A stretch of DNA of 49,584 nucleotides from an uncultured Bacteroidales bacterium (GTDB taxonomy: Bacteria > Bacteroidota > Bacteroidia > Bacteroidales > FEN-979): assembly GCA_903885595.1 (NCBI GenBank), contig CAISJJ010000210.1, positions 1-49,584 on the forward strand. Direction: 5' to 3'. Made by a program: the position numbers and the translations under genes. The notes beneath the pieces are model-generated. The model worked only from the letters and a program-made list of their open reading frames with translations, was not told where the DNA came from and did no database searches. Shown here piece after piece: positions 26,210 to 35,039 of the stretch; the first letter of the stretch is position 1; each line of letters opens with the position of its first letter.

Positions 26210-26911
26210 ATGAAAGTATTCAGAATGAAGTTGCTGCCATTTGCAGCGTTGTTAATTTTGGCTTTATTATCCCTTACTTCCTGTCATCATGATGCGGATC
26301 TTTCGGTGGAACCGCCCAAACCTCCTCCTCCCGGCCCTGAATTTAAATGTTCGCACGATACGATATATTTTCAGAATTCGGTATTGCCGGTGATTCTGAC
26401 GGGCTGTGCCAAAGCAGGATGCCATGATGAATCGTCCAAAAAAGGAGGTCATGTCCTGGAAAATTATTCAGATATCAGTGAACTGGTCCAGCCATTTGAT
26501 CCGCAGTCAAGCAAGCTTTATAAGATCCTTTACAGTAATTCGGAAGGCCGCATGCCCCCTGATTCTCCTTTTTCAGCCGGACAGAAGAGCATTATTTACT
26601 GGTGGATCAAACAGGGAGGTTTTAACAACCGGTGTGATTCCACAGGGTGCGACTCAACCAATGTTACCTACACATTAACCATCAACCCGATCGTTCAGGC
26701 CTGGTGTATTGGCTGTCACAGCGGATCCAATCCTGACAACGGGCTAAGCCTCGAAACCTATGAAAACGTGGTTGCATGCGCCAACAGCAACCGGCTGATG
26801 GGTGCACTGCGCCATGAAACAAGTTATTCCCCGATGCCAAAAGGGGGATCAAAATTGTCATCCTGTGAAATTGCACTGTTTCAAAAATGGATTGATATTG
26901 GTACACCATAA
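26210..26911 (+). CDS. Heme-binding lipoprotein with two cytochrome c-like motifs
   Basis: The 233-residue lipoprotein (lipobox LLSLTSC, Cys 25) has two copies of the Bacteroidota/Planctomycete-type cytochrome c-like module. The first reads VLPVILTGCAKAGCHDESS with a CxxxCH spacing; the second reads INPIVQAWCIGCHSG with a classical CIGCH at residues 166-170. Each is followed by an 'LxxYxxI' helix and then an RMPPDSP or YSPMPKGG Met loop, the likely axial ligand. It starts a run of cytochrome, OB-fold, YceI and barrel genes on the same strand. The first motif has an extra residue, so covalent attachment there may be unusual. Confidence 0.88.
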   Translation: MKVFRMKLLPFAALLILALLSLTSCHHDADLSVEPPKPPPPGPEFKCSHDTIYFQNSVLPVILTGCAKAGCHDESSKKGGHVLENYSDISELVQPFDPQSSKLYKILYSNSEGRMPPDSPFSAGQKSIIYWWIKQGGFNNRCDSTGCDSTNVTYTLTINPIVQAWCIGCHSGSNPDNGLSLETYENVVACANSNRLMGALRHETSYSPMPKGGSKLSSCEIALFQKWIDIGTP

Positions 26912-27008
26912 TTGTAATATCTCGAATTATCCACCGGGAAATATCAAACAAACCGTGAATGACTATGATGGACATTCCATTTGACCACTGAAATCAATAT
27001 ATTGACAG

Positions 27009-27383
27009 ATGAAAAAAATACTCACCGGAATATCAGGGCTACTCGTTTTATCATTTCTGTTCACCGCATGTTACAATGATAACGAATATGATCTTTACCC
27101 GTTTTCAAATACATGCGACAGCAGTAATGTAACGTATGCCCAAACCATTGCCCCGATGATGATTTCAAATTGCAATGTATGTCATTCAACAACCATTGCC
27201 ACCGGAAATGTAGTGACAGATAACTATGATGGCCTCAGTACAATAGCAAAAAACGGGAAACTATGGGGATGTGTAAACCGGGATCCGGGCTTTTTACCCA
27301 TGCCCGATGGCGAAGCTAAATTAGCAGGCTGTGACCTGGGTAAAATCAAAAAATGGATCAATGCTGGATCGCCCAACAACTAA
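27009..27383 (+). CDS. Single-heme c-type cytochrome lipoprotein
   Basis: The 124-residue lipoprotein (SFLFTAC lipobox, Cys 21) matches the second module of the preceding protein: TYAQTIAPMMISNCNVCHST with heme site CNVCH at 55-59, VVTDNYDGLSTIAKNGKLWG, the Met loop GFLPMPDGEAKL and the closing KIKKWINAGSP. It looks like a paralogue with one heme domain. The two genes lie 97 bases apart on one strand and probably act together in periplasmic electron transfer or redox sensing. Confidence 0.88.
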   Translation: MKKILTGISGLLVLSFLFTACYNDNEYDLYPFSNTCDSSNVTYAQTIAPMMISNCNVCHSTTIATGNVVTDNYDGLSTIAKNGKLWGCVNRDPGFLPMPDGEAKLAGCDLGKIKKWINAGSPNN

Positions 27384-27415
27384 CCGATTAATTGTCTATC
27401 AATAATTTCAGTGAA

Positions 27416-27850
27416 ATGAAGACCTGGCTGAAAATATTTCTTGCGGTAATTATCATTGGTATTATCGGTGTCGTGCTGGTATATAAATTTGTCTATAATA
27501 AACCACATACTGATTACAGCACAGCCAATGCAGCCTACACCCTGAATGTCAGGGAGCTCTTTGATGCATACATTGCCAGCCCCGATACCGCTATGAAGAA
27601 ATACAACGGGCAGATAATAGAGCTGAAAGGCACTCCTGATAAAATTGAAATTACCGATTCACTTGTTATAGCTGTGTTTGTCTTTAAGCAAGGCGAATTT
27701 GGCGATGAGGGTGTGCGTTGTACCATGCTTCGTGAATACAATGAGGCAGCAAAAAAACAGAAACCAGGATCAATAATCAGGGTTAAAGGATATTGTACAG
27801 GCTTTAGCGGCGATGTGATCCTGGAAAAATGTTCAATACTTAATCCATAG
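27416..27850 (+). CDS. Membrane-anchored OB-fold (tRNA_anti-like) protein
   Basis: The 144-residue product has an N-terminal membrane anchor (IFLAVIIIGIIGVVLVYKFV). An OB-fold domain of the tRNA_anti-like group follows: ELFDAYIASPDTAMKKYNGQ, IIELKGTPDKIEITDSLVIA, GVRCTMLREYNEAAKKQ and GSIIRVKGYCTGFSGDVILE. Despite the family name it faces the periplasm, so nucleic-acid binding is unlikely; ligand or protein binding is the better guess. It starts 32 bases after the cytochrome gene and ends 20 bases before yceI-like. Confidence 0.85.
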   Translation: MKTWLKIFLAVIIIGIIGVVLVYKFVYNKPHTDYSTANAAYTLNVRELFDAYIASPDTAMKKYNGQIIELKGTPDKIEITDSLVIAVFVFKQGEFGDEGVRCTMLREYNEAAKKQKPGSIIRVKGYCTGFSGDVILEKCSILNP

Positions 27851-27870
27851 GTAAAAATAAATATTCACTC

Positions 27871-28425
27871 ATGAAAATCAACCTGTATTTACTTTCCTGC
27901 CTGCTGTTGTGTTCCTTTACATCTGCAGCCCAGAAGTATATTACCAAAAACGGACACATCCGGTTCTATTCCGATTCTCCGCTGGAGAAAATCGAGGCGC
28001 ACAACCGCCAGGTAAACAGTGCCCTGGACGCCTCCAACGGGAATTTTGTATTTAAAGTCCTGATGAAATCCTTTGAATTCGAAAAGGCCCTGATGCAGGA
28101 GCATTTTAATGAAAATTATGTCGAATCAGATAAATATCCGGATGCAACGTTTATCGGGAAGGTGCTCAATTTCAAAGATATCAATTTTGGGAAGGACGGC
28201 CTTTACAATGCAAATATCCAGGGAAAACTTACCATGCATGGCATATCAAAAGAGATCAGTGAAAAAGGGACCTTCGAGGTAAAACAGCGAAAACTGACAG
28301 GGAAAAGTAAATTCAATGTTGTGCTTGCAGATTTTAAAATTTCAATACCGGGTACTGTTGTCAATAACATTTCCAAAAGCATTGAGATTACCGTCGATGT
28401 TACGTTGGAGAAAGCAAATATGTAA
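27871..28425 (+). CDS. YceI-family periplasmic lipid-binding protein
   Basis: The 184-residue protein has a signal peptide (MKINLYLLSCLLLCSFTSAA) and a YceI lipocalin-like beta barrel. Family marks are KNGHIRFYSDSPLEKIEAHN, the FVFKVLMKSFEFEKALMQEH segment, ESDKYPDATFIGKV and GKLTMHGISKEI. YceI proteins bind polyisoprenoids or other amphiphiles, including quinone-like isoprenoid chains. Beside two heme lipoproteins it could carry an electron-carrying isoprenoid; that link is an inference from gene order. Confidence 0.92.
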   Translation: MKINLYLLSCLLLCSFTSAAQKYITKNGHIRFYSDSPLEKIEAHNRQVNSALDASNGNFVFKVLMKSFEFEKALMQEHFNENYVESDKYPDATFIGKVLNFKDINFGKDGLYNANIQGKLTMHGISKEISEKGTFEVKQRKLTGKSKFNVVLADFKISIPGTVVNNISKSIEITVDVTLEKANM

Positions 28426-28426
28426 T

Positions 28427-29329
28427 ATGAAAATCAGGGTGTTTTTTATACTGACATTCACATATGTCATGATTTCCGTCACAGCAATGGCACAGGAGGA
28501 TCTGTTGAATTTGCTGAATAAAGATGAAAAGCCGGCGATCAATTATATTTCAGCAACCTTTAAGACTACCAGGGTGGTGATTGGGCATTCATCGGAGAAC
28601 CCTCCAAAGGGAAACCTGCTATTTCTGATCACCCATCATTTCGGTGCTATCAATACCGGGTATGAGAACCTGTTCGGCTTGAAACAGGCTACCATCAGGC
28701 TGGGTCTTGAGTATGGGGTGACAGACTGGCTCGGTTTAGGGGTGGGATTAAATACACTGAAAAACACCTGGGATGGTTTTTTGAAGGTGAAAGTATTGCG
28801 GCAAAGCACAGGCGCCAGGAGAATGCCCCTGACCATGACACTTTTCGGAAGTACTGCAATTTACACAACCAAGTGGGAGGATCCGACACGGGAAAATTAT
28901 TTTTCCTCAAGAATCTCTTATGCTTCACAGGTGATCATTGCCCGGAAATTCGGGGAGCGGTTCTCCTTTCAGATCGCACCCACCTATGTTCACATAAATC
29001 TGGTGCCCACTGCTGAAGACCATAATAACATTTTTTCGCTTGGAGGCGGAGGGCGCCTCAAAGTCAGCAAGCGGGTTTCCATCAATGCAGAATACTATTA
29101 TCTGTTTCCGGGGCAGATTAATTCAACACCCGCATACAGCTCATTTTCAACCGGTGTCGACATTGAAACCGGGGGCCATGTCTTCCAGGTCTTCCTGACC
29201 AATTCAATGGGAGAAAACATGGAGAGTATTATCACGCAAACCTCCGGAACCTGGTTTAACGGGAATATTTTCCTGGGATTCAATATTTCCAGGATATTCA
29301 CTGTCGTCAAGCCAAAGGAATTCAGATAG
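28427..29329 (+). CDS. DUF5777-type outer-membrane beta-barrel
   Basis: The 300-residue product begins one base after the YceI gene stop. It has a signal peptide (VFFILTFTYVMISVTAMAQ), then a barrel of the DUF5777 group: INYISATFKTTRVVIGHSSE, NLLFLITHHFGAINTGYENL, LRQSTGARRMPLTMTLFGST and FQVFLTNSMGENMESIITQT, ending NIFLGFNISRIFTVVKP. The family regularly sits beside YceI and heme-binding genes in Bacteroidota, which agrees with the neighbours here. The function is not established; an outer-membrane conduit or scaffold for the cluster is a reasonable guess. Confidence 0.9.
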   Translation: MKIRVFFILTFTYVMISVTAMAQEDLLNLLNKDEKPAINYISATFKTTRVVIGHSSENPPKGNLLFLITHHFGAINTGYENLFGLKQATIRLGLEYGVTDWLGLGVGLNTLKNTWDGFLKVKVLRQSTGARRMPLTMTLFGSTAIYTTKWEDPTRENYFSSRISYASQVIIARKFGERFSFQIAPTYVHINLVPTAEDHNNIFSLGGGGRLKVSKRVSINAEYYYLFPGQINSTPAYSSFSTGVDIETGGHVFQVFLTNSMGENMESIITQTSGTWFNGNIFLGFNISRIFTVVKPKEFR

Positions 29330-29475
29330 ACCGCAGTAAATTCGCCTTTTTCTGATGTTGCTCCTGCTACTCCGGCCGTTGCCGGTTTTGAATAACTCAA
29401 CATCAGCTGCCAACTCTTCCACCATTCTCTCGAAGCTGCCCCAAAGGTGGCTTCTTCTGTTTAAAATTAAATACC

Positions 29476-29483
29476 TAATTTTG
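29476..29483 (+). promoter_or_regulatory. Putative -7 promoter box of the methyltransferase gene
   Basis: TAATTTTG matches TAnnTTTG and lies 20 bases before the ATG at 29504, giving a very short leader as is usual in Bacteroidota. No good -33 TTTG is seen. Confidence 0.35.
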
Positions 29484-29503
29484 ATCACGTAACAACCCAA
29501 CCA

Positions 29504-29929
29504 ATGAAAAAAATCATTTGCGGTAATGAATCAGACAAAATGCCCAACTGGGCGTTCAGGATTATGTCGTTCATGTTTGATGTTTCGGATATTTTCTCTA
29601 CGTCAACCAAAAAACTCGAACCGTTTAACACGCAGCCGGGGCAAACGGTCATTGATTATGGCTCGGGGACGGGCAGGTTTATTCCACCTGCATCTGCAAT
29701 GGTTGGAGCAAAGGGGCTGGTTTATGCCCTGGATATGTTTCATATGGTTAAAGATACCGATGGATTCCTGGCTGAGCTCAGGAGGCTGACCAAACCCGAT
29801 GGCGTCCTGTACCTTGAAGACGGGCATCAGCCAAGATCAATGACCAGGGAAAAGGTACTGAAATCGGGATGCTGGGTAGTAACTGAAGAAACCAAACGAT
29901 TTATCACGTGCAAACCTAAGCTGCTTTAA
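29504..29929 (+). CDS. SAM-dependent methyltransferase with a large internal deletion
   Basis: The 141-residue protein begins and ends like a class I methyltransferase of about 190 residues: SAM motif I TVIDYGSGTGRF, then GAKGLVYALDMFHMVKDT, ELRRLTKPDGVLYLEDGHQP and the tail WVVTEETKRFITCKP. Normally about 50 residues, including SAM motifs II and III, separate the 'GxVYAxD' strand from the 'DxxYALDMFHMVKD' strand. Here the two are fused into one VYALDMFHMV, as if recombination between the two similar segments removed the interval in frame. The protein could fold in part but should not bind SAM normally. Confidence 0.75.
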   Translation: MKKIICGNESDKMPNWAFRIMSFMFDVSDIFSTSTKKLEPFNTQPGQTVIDYGSGTGRFIPPASAMVGAKGLVYALDMFHMVKDTDGFLAELRRLTKPDGVLYLEDGHQPRSMTREKVLKSGCWVVTEETKRFITCKPKLL

Positions 29930-30028
29930 TATACCTGATTGACCCGGATCATACCGGCAGGCTCTTGATTTCCAATGGTACAATTGTGATCAATCAATTA
30001 GTAAATTTTGACTTTAATACCATAAAAG

Positions 30029-30667
30029 ATGCACATTTTAGTATTAGGCGCAACCGGCAGAACCGGAAGCATAGTTGCCAGCAAAGCAATCGGCAGAGGA
30101 CACCAGGTCACAGCCATCGTCAGGGATAAAAGAAAAGGAACATTACCGGGGGTGAAATTTATCGAAGGCTTCCCGACTGACGGGCCATTGTTAAATAATA
30201 CCCTGCCCGGCATCGATGCCGTGGTAGTTTCACTCAATATAAACCGAAGCTCTGATAACCCATTCGCCAGGGTGGTTTCTCCCCTTACGCTGATTTCGGA
30301 CACCGTAAACACGTTAATCCCGGCCATGGAACAGAATAGTGTAAGGCGTATCATTACTGTTTCCGCCTCAGGCGTGGGGGACTCCTGGAAGGATATGCCT
30401 TTAATTGCCAGGCTCTTTCTCAGGTACAGCAACATCTGGAAAGCCTATCAGGATCACCATCGCCAGGAACAACTCCTGATGAAATCGAACCTGGCCTGGA
30501 CCATTGTTCGTCCTGTAATGCTCAACAACAAGGAAACAGAAAACTACCAGGCATCCATTGGAAAACCAAAGGGAAGTGGTATCAGCAGGGCCGGTGTTGC
30601 AAAATTCATCCTCGATGCAATTGAATCAGAAAAATATGCCAGAGAATGTGTAACATTGTCTTCGTGA
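30029..30667 (+). CDS. NmrA-like NAD(P)-binding protein
   Basis: The 212-residue cytoplasmic protein has an N-terminal Rossmann fold with GATGRTG at residues 7-13, then VTAIVRDKRKG and GIDAVVVSLN. An atypical short-chain reductase core follows (RRIITVSASGVGDSW, LAWTIVRPVMLNNKE, GISRAGVAKFILDAIE). The Tyr-x3-Lys catalytic pair of classical SDR enzymes is absent, as in NmrA-type and other atypical members that bind the cofactor for redox sensing or act as flavin reductases. No operon partner is obvious; the acyl-CoA ligase starts 68 bases later. Confidence 0.88.
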   Translation: MHILVLGATGRTGSIVASKAIGRGHQVTAIVRDKRKGTLPGVKFIEGFPTDGPLLNNTLPGIDAVVVSLNINRSSDNPFARVVSPLTLISDTVNTLIPAMEQNSVRRIITVSASGVGDSWKDMPLIARLFLRYSNIWKAYQDHHRQEQLLMKSNLAWTIVRPVMLNNKETENYQASIGKPKGSGISRAGVAKFILDAIESEKYARECVTLSS

Positions 30668-30735
30668 CCGGGAGAAACATCCGCACTGGACTTTTGCCCA
30701 TTAGACATTATATTTGTCCCTGATATCTGTTCGTA

Positions 30736-32520
30736 ATGGAAATAACAAGAACTTTCGACCTTCTGGATAGATTGCAGAAAGATTTTAACGACTCTGATGT
30801 CTTTGTCAGTAAGGTTGATGGTCGTTGGAAACATTTTTCCACAAGCGACTATGTTGAATACAGTCACCGGTTCAGCCTCGGACTGCTGGCCATGGGGCTT
30901 AACAAGGGCGACCGGGTAGCAACGGTCACAACCAATCGTCCCGAATGGAACTTTGTCGATATGGGTCTTGCCATGGCAGGGATGATCCATGTTCCGGTTT
31001 TCCCGACGATCAGCCACCGCGAATTCGGTCACATCCTCCGGCATGCAGGGGTGTCGCTGCTGATCATCGGCGACCAGATGCTGATGAACAAGCTGGGACC
31101 TGTGTCCACCTCCATCCTGCCGCCCGGAAGAATATTTACGTTTAACCAGGTGAGCGGGGAACGATGCTGGACGGAGATCGTTGACCTGGGGCAGAGCCGT
31201 TCCAAAGAGTTATCCCCGCTGCTTGAATTCCGGAAGAAGGAGATACAACCTGAAACTCCTGCTGTTTTAATTTTTACGTCTGGAACCACCGGCCCATCCA
31301 AAGGCGTGGTGCTTTCGCACAGGAACCTGGTTGCCAATTTCCTGGCCGCAGCCGATGTATTCAGGCTTAAACCCGAGTACAATTATCTCAGTATTCTTCC
31401 GCTTTGTCATGTTGGCGGACGTCTTGGAAATTACCAGACCCAGTATTGCGGATGCACCATATATTATGCGGAAAGCATGGGGACCATCGCTGAAAACATG
31501 CGGGAGATCCGACCGGAGGGATTTGATGCTGTGCCGAGGATCCTGGAGAAAATTTTCAACACGATTTTGCAGAAGGGGAATAAACTGAAAGGAATTAAAA
31601 GAGGAATCTTTTTCTGGTCGATCGCCCTGGGGCTGAAATTTAGTCCCGATGGTAGAAATCCATGGCACTACCGCATCCGTCATCGCCTTGCCGACAGGTT
31701 AGTCTTCTCGAAATGGCGCGAAGCCATCGGGGGAAAGATCAAACTGGTAGGGTGCGGAGGCGCTGCTTTACAACCGAGGGTTGAACGCATCTTCTGGGCT
31801 GCCGGTGTCAGGGTCATCAATATGTACGGACTGACAGAAACATCTCCGATCATCACCATCAACCGGCAGGAACATCCCGATCTGCTGCTTGGCTCTGTCG
31901 GGTGTGTGATCAGTGATGTTGAGATCAAGATTGCTCCCGATGGCGAGATATTATGCAAAGGGCCCAATGTTATGCCGGGTTATTATAATGATCCTGATGC
32001 CACTAAAAATGTTTTTGATGATGAGGGATGGTTTCACACCGGCGATATCGGGGTAATAGTTAAAGAAAAGTTCCTGATGGTCACCGACCGGAAAAAGGAG
32101 GTCTTCAAACTTGCCAACGGGAAGTTTGTTTCCCCGCAGGAGATAGAAAACCGGCTCAAAGAATCGGACTTTATTGACCAGGTTTTTGTTTTTGGTGAAG
32201 GCGAAAAATTTGCAAGCGCACTGATCACCCCCAACTTTCAGTTGTTGGGTGAATGGTTTGCCAGCCGTGGATGTAAAAACCAGGACCAGGCTTCGATGAT
32301 CGGTCATCCGCTGGTTTTGGGGCATTACCAGGAGATCATTGCGAAGTTCAACAAAGGAATCGAGGATTATCAGCAGATTAAGAGATTTCAGCTGGTAAAG
32401 GATGAATGGACAACACAAGCCGGTGAATTGTCGCATACCCTGAAACTGCGGCGGAAATTCCTGGAGGTGAAATACCGGAATGTAATCGACCAGATTTATT
32501 CGGTCAGCCGGACTATCTGA
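30736..32520 (+). CDS. Long-chain fatty acid-CoA ligase family protein
   Basis: The 594-residue enzyme is an AMP-forming acyl-CoA synthetase. The phosphate-binding loop FTSGTTGPSKG lies at residues 180-190. Also visible are the YGLTETSPIITINR motif, EGWFHTGDIGVI and the C-terminal hinge DRKKEVFKLANGKFVSPQEI. The truncated C-terminal domain and its ending (GELSHTLKLRRKFLEVKYRN) fit the eukaryote-like long-chain/FadD15 branch. It activates a fatty acid with ATP and CoA, probably at the inner membrane. It begins a three-gene block with an FAD oxidoreductase and an LpxL-like acyltransferase, suggesting lipid or pigment synthesis. Confidence 0.93.
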   Translation: MEITRTFDLLDRLQKDFNDSDVFVSKVDGRWKHFSTSDYVEYSHRFSLGLLAMGLNKGDRVATVTTNRPEWNFVDMGLAMAGMIHVPVFPTISHREFGHILRHAGVSLLIIGDQMLMNKLGPVSTSILPPGRIFTFNQVSGERCWTEIVDLGQSRSKELSPLLEFRKKEIQPETPAVLIFTSGTTGPSKGVVLSHRNLVANFLAAADVFRLKPEYNYLSILPLCHVGGRLGNYQTQYCGCTIYYAESMGTIAENMREIRPEGFDAVPRILEKIFNTILQKGNKLKGIKRGIFFWSIALGLKFSPDGRNPWHYRIRHRLADRLVFSKWREAIGGKIKLVGCGGAALQPRVERIFWAAGVRVINMYGLTETSPIITINRQEHPDLLLGSVGCVISDVEIKIAPDGEILCKGPNVMPGYYNDPDATKNVFDDEGWFHTGDIGVIVKEKFLMVTDRKKEVFKLANGKFVSPQEIENRLKESDFIDQVFVFGEGEKFASALITPNFQLLGEWFASRGCKNQDQASMIGHPLVLGHYQEIIAKFNKGIEDYQQIKRFQLVKDEWTTQAGELSHTLKLRRKFLEVKYRNVIDQIYSVSRTI

Positions 32521-32582
32521 TCATCATGACGGGCGTTGAAGCAGGGTTGCCGGATTGCAACTTGTAAATGATACGACATACC

Positions 32583-34037
32583 ATGGACTATGATGTAATC
32601 ATTATCGGCGGCGGACTTGGCGGATTGACCGCGGGGGCCAAGCTATCGAAAGAGGAGAAACGGGTACTGCTCATCGAACAGCATGCAATCCCCGGTGGAT
32701 GTGCAACGACCTTTCCCCACAAGGAGTTCAGGATCGAGGTTGGCCTGCATGAAATGGATGGATTCAAGGTGGGGAACTTCAAGCAAAAGATCTTCGCTGA
32801 GCTGGATGTATTCAGCCATGTAAAATTCCGTGAAGCACCCCATTTTTATCGTGCCGTACTGGCCGGAAGGGATATTACAATATCTCATGATATCGGGGTG
32901 GCAAAAGCCTTGCTGATCAGCGAATTCCCGCACGAAGAGCCCGGTTTGAAAACCTATTTCAGCAGGATGGAAAACTTCAGGAAGTACCGTTCCGAAAACG
33001 AGGCGGAACATCATGAATCGGTTGGAAGCTATCTCGATCGCATTATTACGGATAATGACCTGAAGTTAATCCTGCTGGGGAACATGATGGCTTTCAGCGA
33101 CGACCCCTACAAATTGTCAATGGATTATTATGCGCAGGCCCAGGGAGCCTATTACCAATCGGGCGGCGTATTCATCGAAGGTGGTTCACAGGTGCTATCA
33201 GATTACCTTGCCGGTTTCATTATTTCGCATGGAGGAACTGTGCTGTTACGTCACCTGGCCGTAGAGATCCTGGTTGATTCAGGCCGGTGCACGGGTGTCA
33301 GCTTCAGATCGCTGACGGATGGTTCGAGGCATACGATCAACGCTCAACAGGTAATTGTCAATGCATCCCTGCCACAGGTTGCCAATAAATTGTTGCCATC
33401 CGCACTGGGAACCCGGATACAGGAAGCAACCCACGACCGTGAACACGGTCCTTCCTTATATACCATGTATCTTTGTTTTGACCGGCCGCTGCGTGATATT
33501 GGAAATCGCTGTTACTGCACCTGTTTTTACGGAGCCGGAGTACAATCGCCAAAGGACATTGGACCCAACAGCCAGGGCGCTTTTGAAAACAAGACCTTTG
33601 TACTGACCGATTACAGTCATATTGAATCGGGTCTTGCACCTGAAGGGAAAAGTGTTGCCGCACTGGTGGCCGAAGATTATCTTTCGGATTGGGATGGCAT
33701 GAACCAGGCGGCGTATGAGCGGCGAAAGGAGGAAATTGCCCGGTCGTTCCTTTCTCGGCTGGAACAAAGGATACCCGGTTTAAACCGCCACCTGGTATGG
33801 CATGGTGCAGCCACTGCCCGCACCATTGAACGGTACACCCTCAATACAGACGGAGCTGTTTATGGGTTTGCACAGTTGCCGGGACCCAGGTCAAAGCAGA
33901 GAATCAGCCCGGTTGACAACCTCTTTATTGCTTCTGCCTGGGATAAATTTGGCGGTGGATTTTCAGGGGCCATTTATTCGGGGTATTTCGCAGCGATGGA
34001 TCTGCTCAGGCAGGTGCGGATTGCCCGTAATACCTGA
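32583..34037 (+). CDS. Phytoene desaturase/carotenoid isomerase-like FAD oxidoreductase
   Basis: The 484-residue flavoprotein begins with the dinucleotide-binding motif DVIIIGGGLGGLTAGAKLSK and EQHAIPGGCATTF. It ends with the second FAD-contact segment NLFIASAWDKFGGGFSGAIY, the pattern shared by CrtI, CrtISO and retinol saturase-like enzymes. The centre carries YYQSGGVFIEGGSQVLSDYL, a feature of the CrtISO/saturase group. The family desaturates, saturates or isomerises long polyene or isoprenoid chains. Between an acyl-CoA ligase and an acyltransferase a lipid-linked polyene or isoprenoid is the likeliest substrate. I use the ATG at 32583; the frame also has an ATG at 32568. Confidence 0.9.
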   Translation: MDYDVIIIGGGLGGLTAGAKLSKEEKRVLLIEQHAIPGGCATTFPHKEFRIEVGLHEMDGFKVGNFKQKIFAELDVFSHVKFREAPHFYRAVLAGRDITISHDIGVAKALLISEFPHEEPGLKTYFSRMENFRKYRSENEAEHHESVGSYLDRIITDNDLKLILLGNMMAFSDDPYKLSMDYYAQAQGAYYQSGGVFIEGGSQVLSDYLAGFIISHGGTVLLRHLAVEILVDSGRCTGVSFRSLTDGSRHTINAQQVIVNASLPQVANKLLPSALGTRIQEATHDREHGPSLYTMYLCFDRPLRDIGNRCYCTCFYGAGVQSPKDIGPNSQGAFENKTFVLTDYSHIESGLAPEGKSVAALVAEDYLSDWDGMNQAAYERRKEEIARSFLSRLEQRIPGLNRHLVWHGAATARTIERYTLNTDGAVYGFAQLPGPRSKQRISPVDNLFIASAWDKFGGGFSGAIYSGYFAAMDLLRQVRIARNT

Positions 34038-34107
34038 ATACAGGAGGCAGTAAAAGTAAAGATTTGACTTTTTAGAGCAGGCTCCAACAGATAAGTTGAA
34101 AAATTTG

Positions 34108-35022
34108 ATGAGACAAAAAGCAGTCATAAACTACCTGGTTTTTTGCGTAAGCTGGTTTTTTATACAGCTCTTCCGCTTTATGCCGGTTGTATTGGTGCAG
34201 GCTGTCTCGCGATTTTTTTATTTTCTTGCTTTTTATGTGATCCGATATCGCAGGGAAGTGGTTTACAATAACCTGAGAAATTCGTTCCCGGATAAACCTG
34301 ATCCTGATATTGAAGAGCTGTCGCGTAAATTCTTTCGTTATTTTTGCGATCTTCTCACTGAGACCATCAAGGGCTACACCATGCCTGTTCCTGCACTGAT
34401 GAAAAGGTTCAGGGCGATAAATCCGGAATTGACCGATGCCCTCTTTGAGAAGGGCCGGAGTGTGATGTTCATAGGTGGTCATTATGGGAACCAGGAATGG
34501 GGGAAGGTTCTCGGAAAGCAGATGATGCACCCGCTGATCATCGTGTACAGTCCTTTCACCAATCCTTATGTGGAACAATATCACAGGAAAACCCGGGGGA
34601 TGTACAACATGGATCTGCTGTCGGTAAAGAAGACCCTGCGGTATATGATCGAGCACCGGGATAAGGCGTTGGGTTACATTTTCGGAGTCGACCAGCGTCC
34701 GTTCGATTTGCAGAACTGCCTGTGGGTTCGCTTTCTCAACCAGGATACGCCATGCCACCAGGGTTATGAGGCGCTGGCCCGCAAATTCAACATATCGGTT
34801 GTTTATATCGACATCCGGATCGTAAAGAGGGGATATTACACTTTTCGCACCGTGCTGATTTCAGAAAATCCTGCCGATCTGCCAGAGGGGGCTGTTGTGA
34901 TAGCCTTTATGAAACACCTGCAGGAGTCGATAAGAGCCCGGCCTGATTACTGGCTGTGGTCGCACAAGCGGTGGAAGTTCAGGAAGCCGGAAGGGGTGGT
35001 GGTACATTCATTGGAGCATTAG
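34108..35022 (+). CDS. LpxL/HtrB-type lysophospholipid acyltransferase
   Basis: The 304-residue protein has an N-terminal membrane helix (INYLVFCVSWFFIQLFRFMP) followed by the lauroyl-acyltransferase fold. FIGGHYGNQEWGKVL contains the HxxxxE catalytic pair, and FGVDQRPFDLQNCLWVRFLN and KRGYYTFRTVLI follow. The WSHKRWKF end is the highly conserved finish of the LpxL/HtrB family. It transfers an acyl chain to lipid A or, in many Bacteroidota, to ornithine/glycine-type or pigment lipids. The ATG at 34108 is preferred over the TTG at 34096. Confidence 0.92.
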   Translation: MRQKAVINYLVFCVSWFFIQLFRFMPVVLVQAVSRFFYFLAFYVIRYRREVVYNNLRNSFPDKPDPDIEELSRKFFRYFCDLLTETIKGYTMPVPALMKRFRAINPELTDALFEKGRSVMFIGGHYGNQEWGKVLGKQMMHPLIIVYSPFTNPYVEQYHRKTRGMYNMDLLSVKKTLRYMIEHRDKALGYIFGVDQRPFDLQNCLWVRFLNQDTPCHQGYEALARKFNISVVYIDIRIVKRGYYTFRTVLISENPADLPEGAVVIAFMKHLQESIRARPDYWLWSHKRWKFRKPEGVVVHSLEH

Positions 35023-35039
35023 GGCAGTTGCTGTATCTT

